DNA from: Chitinophagaceae bacterium
GTDB lineage: Bacteria > Bacteroidota > Bacteroidia > Chitinophagales > Chitinophagaceae
Direction: 5' to 3'
DNA length: 7,324 nt
Assembly (NCBI GenBank): GCA_026785745.1
Contig: JAJAZO010000211.1
Coordinates: 1-7,324 of the forward strand
Part shown: positions 1-6,679 of the stretch, piece after piece
How positions within the stretch are numbered: position 1 is the first letter of the stretch
How the letters are laid out: each line of letters opens with the position of its first letter
Translations under genes and position numbers: made by a program
The notes under the pieces: model-generated
Seen by the model: only the letters and a program-made list of their open reading frames with translations
What the model was told of the DNA's origin: nothing
Database searches by the model: none

Positions 1-18
1 ACCTTACTGTTTATAATT

Positions 19-1512
19 ATGAATAAACGAAAAGCCGGACTGCTTTCCCTTGTGCTTTTTACCATTGTTGCTCTTATCCATTTTATAGATGGGCAAAAAT
101 GGGCAACTTTTTCTGACACGACATTGATGGCGATACGATGGGCATTTGTAGCCAGTCTTGTGCTGTTTGCTATATATAAAAAATCACTCACTACCTGGAT
201 ATTGGTTTCCATGGCCATCGGTATAGAAATTGGGGTTGACTTCAAAGATTTTTCCCAGCAACTTTCATTTCTCAGTAAAATATTCCTGCGTTTAGTAAAG
301 ACAATTGTGGCACCACTGCTTTTTGCAACATTGGTAGTTGGTATTGCCAGTCATGCCAACCTGAAGCAAGTAGGAAGGATGGGCTGGAAATCGCTGGTGT
401 ATTTTGAAATTGTAACGACTATTGCTCTGATAATCGGATTAGCCGCCATCAATTTAACCGGTGCCGGAAAAGGAATTAATATACCACAGGAATTATTAAA
501 AGAACTTCCGAAATCATCCGAAAGACAGTTACAGTCTAAAGTGATTGGTATATTAGACAGTTCCGGCGTGCAGGTGCCTGAAGGTATTATAAACAGGTTG
601 CCTGATGCACCACCAAAAGGATGGCAGGATCATATCATTGATATTTTTCCAGAGAATATTATCAAATCAATTTACGAAGGCAATGTGCTGCCGATAGTTT
701 TCTTTAGTGTCATCTTTGGAATTGCTTTGGCATTGCTAAATGAAAAGAAGAAAAAGCCGATGCTGGAGTTTGCTGAAAGCCTGTCGGAAACGATGTTCAA
801 ATTCACTAACATCATCATGTACTTTGCTCCGTTTGGTGTGGGTGCTGCCATCGCCGTTACCGTCGGGCATTTGGGAGTAGATATTTTAAAAAATCTTGCA
901 TTACTGCTTATTACGCTATATCTCGCATTGATTGCATTTATCTTATTGGTTTTATTGCCTGTTGCAATTTGGGTGGCAAAAGTTCCGATACGAAAATTCA
1001 TACAGGCGATACGGGAGCCGGTATCAATAGCATTTGCTACTACAAGTTCAGATTCTGCTTTGCCAAAGGCGTTAGAGAATATGGAAAAATTTGGTGTGCC
1101 CAGGAAAATCGTTTCGTTTGTTATTCCAACAGGCTACACGTTCAATCTTGATGGAACAACATTGTATTTATCACTGGCATCTGTGTTTGTAGCACAGGCA
1201 GCCGGTATTGATTTGTCATTTGGTGAGCAATTGATGATTGGCCTTACCCTGATGCTGACAAGTAAGGGTGTAGCAGCGGTACCCAGGGCATCATTGGTAA
1301 TATTGATTACCACAGCTGCCACCTTCCACTTTCCACTCTGGCCTATCATGGCCATTTATGGTATAGATGAACTGATGGACATGGCAAGAACTTCGGTGAA
1401 TGTAATTGGTAATACCCTGGCCAGTTGCGTAATTGCAAGATGGGAAGGTGAGTTTGACGATGCAAAGGCATTGGCCTTTAACGAAAAAACAGCGGATGCC
1501 GTTGTTGGTTAA
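19..1512 (+). CDS. Dicarboxylate/amino acid:cation symporter (DAACS, GltP/DctA-like)
   Basis: A 497-residue inner-membrane secondary transporter of the DAACS (SLC1-like) family, which imports C4-dicarboxylates or acidic amino acids with Na+ or H+. The signature elements are present in order: the serine-rich HP1 tip (FATTSSDSALP, about residues 339-349), the cation/substrate motif NLDGT (376-380), the HP2 tip SKGVAAVP (415-422), and the last helix with D450, D454, R457, N461 and N465. The position matching the sodium-ligand aspartate D405 of archaeal GltPh is Asn here (VNVIGN); from memory DctA proteins also carry GN at this place, so this does not imply loss of function. It is longer than E. 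coli DctA or GltP (roughly 430 residues): there is an extra hydrophobic N-terminal stretch (about 8-52) and an enlarged Lys/Pro-rich loop (about 147-215). The ATG lies only 18 bases from the window edge, so upstream control cannot be seen. It is first in a probable three-gene operon. Exact substrate and coupling ion are not deducible. Confidence 0.95.
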   Translation: MNKRKAGLLSLVLFTIVALIHFIDGQKWATFSDTTLMAIRWAFVASLVLFAIYKKSLTTWILVSMAIGIEIGVDFKDFSQQLSFLSKIFLRLVKTIVAPLLFATLVVGIASHANLKQVGRMGWKSLVYFEIVTTIALIIGLAAINLTGAGKGINIPQELLKELPKSSERQLQSKVIGILDSSGVQVPEGIINRLPDAPPKGWQDHIIDIFPENIIKSIYEGNVLPIVFFSVIFGIALALLNEKKKKPMLEFAESLSETMFKFTNIIMYFAPFGVGAAIAVTVGHLGVDILKNLALLLITLYLALIAFILLVLLPVAIWVAKVPIRKFIQAIREPVSIAFATTSSDSALPKALENMEKFGVPRKIVSFVIPTGYTFNLDGTTLYLSLASVFVAQAAGIDLSFGEQLMIGLTLMLTSKGVAAVPRASLVILITTAATFHFPLWPIMAIYGIDELMDMARTSVNVIGNTLASCVIARWEGEFDDAKALAFNEKTADAVVG

Positions 1513-1537
1513 TCAGAAAAAATAAAAGTAATAAGCT

Positions 1538-2305
1538 ATGGAGTTGATGTATTTATTGGATAGTTTCCACTGGGGCCAGTTATTACAACCACAATTTTAT
1601 ATTGAAAATGGTGGTCTCTGGTTATTATTGTTTGTAGTATTTGCAGAAACGGGTTTGTTCGTTGGGTTTTTTCTGCCCGGCGATTCATTATTATTTGTTG
1701 CCGGAATTTTTGCCCATGAAATTCCAATCAAAGGTGGAGGAACAAAACCGGGGCTTGGTTACCAGTTTCTGGAATTATTGGGGATGGATTACAACTATTC
1801 TCCTCTTGTGGATTTATTTGTACTGGTAGCATTAATCTCCGTGGCAGGTATCTGGGGCAATGCCGTTGGCTACTGGACGGGACGAAAAGTAGGTCCGGCT
1901 ATGTTCAACTGGAGGGACCGTTTCCTTTTCAAAAAAAAATATTTATACCAGGCAAAAGAGTTTTATGAAAAGCATGGAGGGCTGGCAGTTATAGGAGCAA
2001 GGTTTCTTCCTTTCATCAGAACCTTTGCGCCAATTGTGGCGGGTATAGTGCAAATGGACAGAAAGAAATTTCATTTTTATAATATAATAGGTTGTTTAGC
2101 CTGGGTTTTTACTATGATTTTTGGCGGTTATTTTTTACAAAAATGGATTTGGGATTTATTCAAGTTTGACCTTAAAGAACATTTGGAATTTATAGTATTG
2201 GGAATTGTATTAATAACTACGGCACCGGTACTTATCAAAATGGTTTCTAAAAAAAAGAACCCGGGGAATGCACCGCCTTCCATTAATGATTCAAAGAAGT
2301 CATAG
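1538..2305 (+). CDS. DedA family membrane protein (SNARE-associated/VTT domain)
   Basis: A 255-residue inner-membrane protein of the DedA family. Family hallmarks seen are the acidic residue in the first re-entrant segment (FAET, E37), the PGDS motif (47-50), GYWTGRKVG (111-119) and the strongly conserved RFLPFIRTFAPIVAG block (155-169) with both essential-type arginines, followed by two more hydrophobic spans (about 181-200 and 217-235) and a lysine-rich cytosolic tail. Characterised DedA members move lipid carriers across the membrane: undecaprenyl phosphate (UptA of Bacillus subtilis) and phosphatidylethanolamine (PetA). Which lipid this one handles cannot be read from sequence. A loop at about 60-90 is longer than in the E. 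coli paralogues. It follows the symporter gene by 25 bases and ends 3 bases before the next start, so it is very probably co-transcribed. The first ATG (1538) is chosen; a second in-frame ATG three codons on (1547) is possible. Confidence 0.95.
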   Translation: MELMYLLDSFHWGQLLQPQFYIENGGLWLLLFVVFAETGLFVGFFLPGDSLLFVAGIFAHEIPIKGGGTKPGLGYQFLELLGMDYNYSPLVDLFVLVALISVAGIWGNAVGYWTGRKVGPAMFNWRDRFLFKKKYLYQAKEFYEKHGGLAVIGARFLPFIRTFAPIVAGIVQMDRKKFHFYNIIGCLAWVFTMIFGGYFLQKWIWDLFKFDLKEHLEFIVLGIVLITTAPVLIKMVSKKKNPGNAPPSINDSKKS

Positions 2306-2308
2306 CTT

Positions 2309-3556
2309 ATGAATCAGCAAAAATCAGTTTCTATTTTCAATATAGCAGTTATTGTTGCGGCACTCGGATATTTCGTTGATATATATGATTTGTTGTTGTT
2401 TACAATTGTCAGGGAGCCAAGTCTTGCAGCCCTCGGTGTTGACCTTACGGTAAAGCAGGAAGTAATAGCAGCCAGCACTAAAGTTATCAACTGGCAAATG
2501 TGGGGCTTGCTGATTGGCGGCATCATCTGGGGAGTGATGGGTGATAAAAAAGGAAGATTAAGTGTGCTGTTTGGTTCTATTATACTTTATTCAATTGCAA
2601 ATTTTATTACAGGATTTGTTCAAAACGTAGATCAGTATGCTTATGCAAGATTTGCAGCAGGCATTGGACTTGCAGGTGAGTTGGGTGCCGGCATTACCTT
2701 AGTAAGTGAATTGCTTCCCAAAACTAAAAGAGGCATCGGTACTTCGTTAGTGGCAGGCATCGGGTTATTTGGTGCGGTGGCCGCTTATTTCACTTTCAAG
2801 TTTACGGGTAATGATTGGCGGTTATGCTACAAGATTGGCGCAGGCATGGGAGTGCTATTATTATTTCTGCGGATAAAGGTTGCTGAAAGTGGAATGTTCA
2901 AAGAAGTAAAACAACAGGGAGTTTCAAGAGGCAACTTCTTTATGTTCTTTAATAACAGCAAACGCTTTAAAAAATATTTTCTGGCTATTCTTATTGGCAT
3001 GCCTACCTGGTTTGTAATTGGCATTCTTGTAAATTTCAGCAATCGGTTTGCTACGGAGTTTTATGGGAAAAATGCTATTGAATCGGGCCGTGCTATTATG
3101 TATGCTTATGCAGCTATTGCAATTGGCGACATTTTGGTTGGGCTTGTCAGTCAATATTTCAAAAGCAGGAAAAAGGCATTGTACCTGTTTTATTTTTTCG
3201 CAATAGTGTCCGGCATTTATTTTTTTAGCGGCAGTATTCACAATGATACCTCAATGTATATCGCTTGTGCTATGCTCGGTTTTAGTACGGGGTTCTGGGC
3301 CATATTTGTAACGATGGGAGCAGAGCAGTTTGGTACTAATCTGCGTGCAACTGCCGCCACCACTATCCCTAATTTTGTGAGAGGCTCCTTACCGCTAATC
3401 AACCTGATGTTTGTTAACTTGTTTCAGAAAAACATTGGCTGGTCGTTTGTAAAAAGTGCTATGATAACAGGAATTATTGTGATGGCAATTACATTAATAG
3501 CAGCATACTTTACGGAGGAAACTTTTCACAAAGACTTAGATTACGTAGAAGAATAA
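2309..3556 (+). CDS. Major facilitator superfamily transporter (MHS/sugar-porter-like)
   Basis: A 415-residue polytopic inner-membrane transporter with about 12 hydrophobic segments. TM1 carries D24 and D27 (FVDIYD), as in metabolite:H+ symporters and sugar porters. The loop 2-3 motif A is intact (GVMGDKKGR, 75-83), TM4 contains RFAAGIGLAGELG (114-126) followed by the SELLPKTKRG loop (133-142), and the second half has a late EQFGTNLRATAATTIPNFVRG segment (339-359) matching the E-x-F-x-T-x-x-R-A-T pattern near TM10-11 of that subgroup. Family knowledge suggests proton-coupled uptake of an organic acid, sugar or related solute; the substrate is not identifiable. The start codon is 3 bases after the DedA stop, indicating translational coupling or at least co-transcription. 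The C-terminus is short and charged. The stop is followed within about 7 bases by a hairpin repeat that may end the operon transcript. Confidence 0.93.
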   Translation: MNQQKSVSIFNIAVIVAALGYFVDIYDLLLFTIVREPSLAALGVDLTVKQEVIAASTKVINWQMWGLLIGGIIWGVMGDKKGRLSVLFGSIILYSIANFITGFVQNVDQYAYARFAAGIGLAGELGAGITLVSELLPKTKRGIGTSLVAGIGLFGAVAAYFTFKFTGNDWRLCYKIGAGMGVLLLFLRIKVAESGMFKEVKQQGVSRGNFFMFFNNSKRFKKYFLAILIGMPTWFVIGILVNFSNRFATEFYGKNAIESGRAIMYAYAAIAIGDILVGLVSQYFKSRKKALYLFYFFAIVSGIYFFSGSIHNDTSMYIACAMLGFSTGFWAIFVTMGAEQFGTNLRATAATTIPNFVRGSLPLINLMFVNLFQKNIGWSFVKSAMITGIIVMAITLIAAYFTEETFHKDLDYVEE

Positions 3557-3562
3557 CTGACT

Positions 3563-3611
3563 ACGGAACGCTGTTCCGTTATTTGGCGGGCGGAGCAGAG
3601 TTCCGTTTTCC
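3563..3611 (+). repeat. Pair of imperfect CGGA...TTCCG hairpin units; possible terminator
   Basis: A perfect 7-bp inverted repeat, ACGGAAC (3563-3569) and GTTCCGT (3573-3579) with a 3-base loop, lies just past the MFS stop codon. A related unit follows 27 bases later (3590-3611): 15 of 22 aligned bases match, and it repeats GTTCCGT (3600-3606), followed by TTT. The first left arm can therefore pair with either right arm, and the longer pairing ends in a short T-run as a terminator would. GC content is higher than in the surrounding DNA. The arrangement resembles REP-like palindromic repeats left in intergenic gaps, but copy number elsewhere in the genome cannot be seen. Terminator function for the upstream operon is an inference. 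Confidence 0.5.
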
Positions 3612-3648
3612 ATGATGAACCCAAAAAACAATTCAAAATTTACTTCCA

Positions 3649-4722
3649 TTGTCAAATGAAGTTGAATATACTAACCCAATTTCTGATCCTGACAGAAATG
3701 AAAAGAAAGGACTGAAATTCCTCCTCATCCGTTTCTCTTCCATCGGTGATATTGTTCTCACCACACCTGTTATCCGTTGTTTAAAAAAACAAGTGCCGGA
3801 TGCGGAAGTCCATTTTTTGGTAAAGGATTCGTTTCGTTCAGTTGTGGAGCATAATCCGTACATAGATAAAATACATGTGCTGGCACATAGCTGGGAGTTG
3901 ATGATTGAAGAATTAAAGACGGAAGAATATGATTATATCATTGACCTGCATCACAATACAAAAACACTGCGGGTAAAGAATGCATTATCCGCAGGATCCG
4001 GGGGAAGGAAAAAATCATTTTCTTTTTACAAACTCAATATTCAAAAATATTTCTACACGGCGTTTAAACTAAATATGCTGCCGAAAGTGCATATTGTTGA
4101 CCGCTATTTAAAAACAGTGGAGTCATTTGGTGTAAAGAATGATGGAGCTGGACTGGATTATTTTATCTCAAAAGAAGAACAAACAAAACGGGAAGACATT
4201 CCTGCTTCTCATCATGCAGGATATATTGCCTGTGTAATCGGTGCTGCCCATTTTACCAAACGGTGGCCGATCCATAAATGGAAAGAATTTTGCACAGCAA
4301 TGGAGCATCCAATTATTTTATTAGGGGGGCCGGAGGACAAAGTAAACGGCGATGAGATTGCCGCTGTTGATTCAGTAAGAGTATATAATGCCTGTGGTAA
4401 ATTCAAACTGAATGAAAGTGCTGACCTTGTAAGAAAAGCAAAACTCGTCATCAGCAATGATACCGGCCTCATGCATATAGCTGCTGCATTTAAACGACCG
4501 ATCATTTCTCTTTGGGGAAATACAGTTCCTTCTTTTGGAATGTATCCGTATTATGGCAATAAGTTTACAGATGTACAATCATTCGATATTTTACAAACGA
4601 ATAAACTCTGGTGCCGCCCTTGCTCCAAAATCGGATATGATAAATGCCCGTTAGGTCACTGTAAGTGCATGGAAAAAATTTCATCCCCGGAACTCCTGGA
4701 GAGAGCTATGCAAAAACTATAA
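3649..4722 (+). CDS. Glycosyltransferase family 9 (heptosyltransferase-like)
   Basis: A 357-residue cytosolic or membrane-associated GT-B glycosyltransferase of family 9, which includes the ADP-heptose:LPS heptosyltransferases of lipopolysaccharide core assembly. The first Rossmann fold opens with KFLLIRFSSIGDIVLTTPVIRCLK (about 23-46), whose aspartate is D34. The C-terminal nucleotide-sugar fold shows GAAHFTKRWP (198-207), LLGGPED (224-230) and the typical SNDTGLMHIAAA (269-280). Near the end is a cysteine cluster, C322, C325, C333, C338 and C340, which is seen in related Bacteroidota enzymes and could bind metal. The sugar added is unknown; many Bacteroidota use GT9 enzymes outside classical heptose cores. 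The start is uncertain: TTG at 3649 is the best in-frame initiator between the upstream in-frame stop (3616-3618) and the domain, giving a 22-residue charged lead-in, but CTG at 3712 or a start-region frameshift are alternatives. The nearby ATGs at 3612, 3615, 3656 and 3698 are all out of frame. Confidence 0.92.
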   Translation: MSNEVEYTNPISDPDRNEKKGLKFLLIRFSSIGDIVLTTPVIRCLKKQVPDAEVHFLVKDSFRSVVEHNPYIDKIHVLAHSWELMIEELKTEEYDYIIDLHHNTKTLRVKNALSAGSGGRKKSFSFYKLNIQKYFYTAFKLNMLPKVHIVDRYLKTVESFGVKNDGAGLDYFISKEEQTKREDIPASHHAGYIACVIGAAHFTKRWPIHKWKEFCTAMEHPIILLGGPEDKVNGDEIAAVDSVRVYNACGKFKLNESADLVRKAKLVISNDTGLMHIAAAFKRPIISLWGNTVPSFGMYPYYGNKFTDVQSFDILQTNKLWCRPCSKIGYDKCPLGHCKCMEKISSPELLERAMQKL

Positions 4723-4784
4723 CCCAATCCGGAGCACCTGAAATGTTTTTGTCGTGAAATGACAGACACAATGCCGCACAAATT

Positions 4785-4892
4785 TTACTTACCCATATAA
4801 AGCATTGCCAGTACAACGCAGATAACAATAAAACCTGCCAGCAAACCGGCCTGTACATTTTCATTTTTTGCAATGAGTCGAATTTTCTTCAT
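4785..4892 (-). CDS. Small single-pass membrane protein (35 residues, hypothetical)
   Basis: A short minus-strand ORF of 35 codons plus a TAA stop, not assigned to any family I recognise. The product has a basic N-terminus (MKKIRLIAKNE, 1-11) and then one uninterrupted hydrophobic helix (about A16-M33, GLLAGFIVICVVLAMLYM) ending in GK, which fits a small N-in single-pass membrane protein. Support for it being real: it sits in an otherwise empty 389-base gap, the ATG is preceded by an A-rich leader with CAGG a base from the start, and a good Bacteroidota-type promoter lies about 95 bases upstream on the same strand. Against it: short length, and no conservation evidence is available here. It is convergent with the glycosyltransferase gene and divergent from the hydrolase-like gene. 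Nothing else is apparent in the 62 bases between its stop and the glycosyltransferase stop. Confidence 0.5.
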   Translation of the reverse strand: MKKIRLIAKNENVQAGLLAGFIVICVVLAMLYMGK

Positions 4893-4985
4893 ACCTGATT
4901 TTTTTAATAAATGAATAATAACCAGGTTTTCCAGGATATGGCGAATGCAGGTAATCAGTAAGGATAGGGGGAAATATCAGAGGTG

Positions 4986-5016
4986 CAAATCTAATTAACG
5001 AAAACCTCAATTGCAA
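4986..5016 (-). promoter_or_regulatory. Bacteroidota-type promoter for the small membrane protein
   Basis: On the minus strand the sequence reads TTG (5016-5014), 20 bases, then TAGATTTG (4993-4986). This is an exact match to the TAnnTTTG -7 element of Bacteroidota housekeeping promoters, with a TTG -33 element at close to the usual 19-base spacing. Transcription would begin near 4980 and read towards the small ORF starting at 4892, giving an untranslated leader of about 90 bases. No comparably good promoter was found for the plus-strand gene starting at 5112 in the rest of this gap (4893-5111). Short motifs occur by chance in AT-rich DNA, so this is a prediction. Confidence 0.45.
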
Positions 5017-5034
5017 GCTAATGGCAGCTTTTTT
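5015..5034 (+). terminator. Weak hairpin with T-run (possible terminator)
   Basis: A 5-bp inverted repeat AAGCT (5015-5019) and AGCTT (5026-5030) with a 6-base loop is followed by four more Ts, giving six in a row. It has the layout of an intrinsic terminator on the plus strand, but the stem is short and the nearest plus-strand gene ends about 290 bases upstream. It also overlaps the -33 element of the predicted minus-strand promoter. It could be a chance structure. Confidence 0.2.
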
Positions 5035-5111
5035 GTAATATTAAGTATTGATAGGAAAACTACGATTAGTCCGGCATTCGGGTATTCAAAACAAGATTGT
5101 AATTTCATAAT

Positions 5112-6086
5112 ATGCCTTCTGTCTTTCAACCAGTTATACTTAGCTGCTTCCTGCTTGCCTGTTTCCCCACTATTAGTTACCAGCAAGTAACTGTCAAATC
5201 TCTGGTCGCATATAATAGTATAGACTCATTCTGGATTCACGGAGATATAAAAGTTACTATTGACAGGCCTGCCCATTTTACAAGAGGTAAAAAAACTTTC
5301 GTTACCTTTTTTTCCCTGCCTAATGGAAACTCCACCGAGCAAACCATGGGAAAAAAAATGCAACCGGGTGATGACTGGCATTACGATATTCAGCATATTC
5401 AGGCACAAACACATTTTATACGGCAGCAATTATCATACAAGAATTTTGTTACCATCTATTTGGAAAATACGTATAAGAGCGGACCCTCCTGGAAACAGAA
5501 ACATCCGGATTTTAAAAATATAATCCCTCACTTAGTGGATTCATTGTCTGATGTAATTGCTACAAAGAATAAAATTATTTACCTGAATGGCCATAGCGGT
5601 GGTGGCAGTTTTATTTTTGGTTACCTCGCAGGGGTGGTGCAAATACCGCCATGGATAAAACGCATCAGTTTTTTAGATAGCGATTATGGTTATGACAGCA
5701 GCTTTTATCCAAAGCTGAAAAGCTGGCTACATGCTGTTAACGGTGCTGCTTTGAATGTATTTGCCTATAACGACAGTGTTGCTCTTTATAACGGAAAGCC
5801 TGTGGTGTCTGCAACAGGCGGAACCTGGTACAAAAGTCATTTGCTTTTGAAACATTTACAGAATGATTTTACTTTTTCGAAATCAACGACTGATAGCCTT
5901 ATCATTTATAAAAGTGCAGGCAATTATATTCAATTCTTTTTTAAAATAAATACCGACAGGGGTATTTATCACACACAGCAAGTGGAGCTGAATGGTTTTA
6001 TTCATTCGGTTTTATGCGGTACGAAACGGGATTCAAAAAAATACAGGTATTATGCTGACCGTGCCTATACTGATTTAATTGAATAA
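5112..6086 (+). CDS. Exported alpha/beta-hydrolase-like protein, function unknown
   Basis: A 324-residue protein with a hydrophobic N-terminus (about 7-20, VILSCFLLACFPTISY) that looks like an export signal. LLAC at 14-17 could be a lipobox with Cys17 as the lipid anchor, though the n-region lacks a lysine or arginine; otherwise cleavage near residue 23 is possible. The mature part has the nucleophile-elbow pattern IYLNGHSGGGSFIFG (156-170), with Ser162 as candidate nucleophile, and acidic residues after the next strand (FLDSDYGYD, D189, D191, D195) and a late histidine (GFIHSVLCG, H298) that could complete a Ser-Asp-His triad. A notable conserved-looking block, LPNGNSTEQTMG and PGDDWHYDIQHI (69-96), precedes it. 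I recognise the general alpha/beta-hydrolase fold pattern but no named family or substrate. It stands alone on the plus strand, with the neighbouring small ORF divergent and the next gene convergent. ATG 5112 is the start giving a complete signal sequence. Confidence 0.85.
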   Translation: MPSVFQPVILSCFLLACFPTISYQQVTVKSLVAYNSIDSFWIHGDIKVTIDRPAHFTRGKKTFVTFFSLPNGNSTEQTMGKKMQPGDDWHYDIQHIQAQTHFIRQQLSYKNFVTIYLENTYKSGPSWKQKHPDFKNIIPHLVDSLSDVIATKNKIIYLNGHSGGGSFIFGYLAGVVQIPPWIKRISFLDSDYGYDSSFYPKLKSWLHAVNGAALNVFAYNDSVALYNGKPVVSATGGTWYKSHLLLKHLQNDFTFSKSTTDSLIIYKSAGNYIQFFFKINTDRGIYHTQQVELNGFIHSVLCGTKRDSKKYRYYADRAYTDLIE

Positions 6087-6177
6087 TTTTTTAAAAAAAT
6101 TTGTAACCCGGCAGGAAAATAAATATTGAAAAGGCTATCAAATAAATGTCAGCGGTCTTCTCATATACTTCGGAAAA

Positions 6178-6606
6178 TTATAAATAATCAGTTTGAAACA
6201 ACACCGAAAACTTTTTTTTTATTTTATCCTGTCTTCTTTTTTCAAGATCATCAAACTTCCGGTTGTATTTTTGAACACAAATTTCTGTTGAGGCATTTTT
6301 TTGCGCATCCTTTATTTCTTTTTCAACTGCTGCACTAACAATGCCAGGAACAATTGGATTGAGTTTCTGAAGTTTTATTCTGTTATGCATTTGCCCGGTG
6401 CCCAGGTAGCTTTTAAAAAGTCTCTCCCGGGTGTACCGGATCAGTTCAGCAGAACCTACCGTATCCCGGCCAACTTTAATAATCCCAATTTCATCAATTG
6501 TTACCAGAAGGATTTTCTCTGCCAGTATTTTTTCTACAGGTTGCCTGGCTATGGAAGCCTTCATAAAAATCATAGCAATAATAAATACTAAAGTAAAACG
6601 ATACAT
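6178..6606 (-). CDS. Small exported protein resembling the ExbD periplasmic domain
   Basis: A 142-residue protein with a cleavable-looking signal peptide (MYRFTLVFIIAMIFMKASIA, 1-20). The segment KILLVTIDEIGIIKVGRDTVGSAELIRYTRERL (31-63) resembles the periplasmic beta-alpha unit of ExbD/TolR (strand, Asp-x-x-Gly turn, strand, then a helix), and the C-terminal part (93-134) is a highly charged Lys/Glu/Arg helix ending QDKIKKKFSVLFQTDYL. The transmembrane aspartate required in true ExbD for proton-driven work is absent from the N-terminal segment, and no exbB or tonB lies nearby, so it is unlikely to be a working ExbD. The resemblance is by eye only and the function is unknown. It converges with the hydrolase-like gene (91-base gap, an AT-rich run at 6087-6100 but no convincing terminator) and is separated from the upstream lipoprotein gene by that gene's terminator, so it is probably transcribed on its own. 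Overlapping plus-strand frames lack any family signal. Confidence 0.72.
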   Translation of the reverse strand: MYRFTLVFIIAMIFMKASIARQPVEKILAEKILLVTIDEIGIIKVGRDTVGSAELIRYTRERLFKSYLGTGQMHNRIKLQKLNPIVPGIVSAAVEKEIKDAQKNASTEICVQKYNRKFDDLEKRRQDKIKKKFSVLFQTDYL

Positions 6607-6642
6607 AATGGAACTTTACTTTTTTGCAACTAAGGTTAATAA

Positions 6643-6679
6643 TCTCCGGCATTATATTAAAAAAGCGATTTGCCGGAGA
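6643..6679. repeat. 8-bp inverted repeat linking terminator loop to downstream sequence
   Basis: TCTCCGGC (6643-6650) is the exact reverse complement of GCCGGAGA (6672-6679). The second copy covers the whole loop of the terminator hairpin plus one stem base. In minus-strand RNA the loop could therefore pair with the sequence just past the U-run, giving either a pseudoknot with the terminator intact or a competing hairpin. A functional role is not established. Confidence 0.5.

Noticed and set aside
672..1001. Minus-strand 109-codon open frame inside the symporter gene
   Set aside because: It lies antisense to strongly conserved transporter coding sequence, its product is a low-complexity translation without a recognisable domain, and it has no promoter or leader of its own.
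1393..1413. Asn in place of the GltPh D405 sodium ligand (VNVIGN), considered as a damaged transporter
   Set aside because: DctA-type members also carry GN at this position as far as I recall, and all other substrate and cation motifs are intact.
2924..3241. Minus-strand 105-codon open frame inside the MFS gene
   Set aside because: It is antisense to membrane-spanning coding sequence; the product shows no family signal.
4750..4770. TGTC...GACA dyad in the gap after the glycosyltransferase, considered as an operator
   Set aside because: Only four bases pair on each side, and no regulator gene is nearby; it is not above chance.
6087..6100. AT palindrome (T6A7) right after the hydrolase-like stop, considered as a terminator
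   Set aside because: There is no GC stem, and the run of A and T is common in this AT-rich DNA; no clear terminator is present in the convergent gap 6087-6177.
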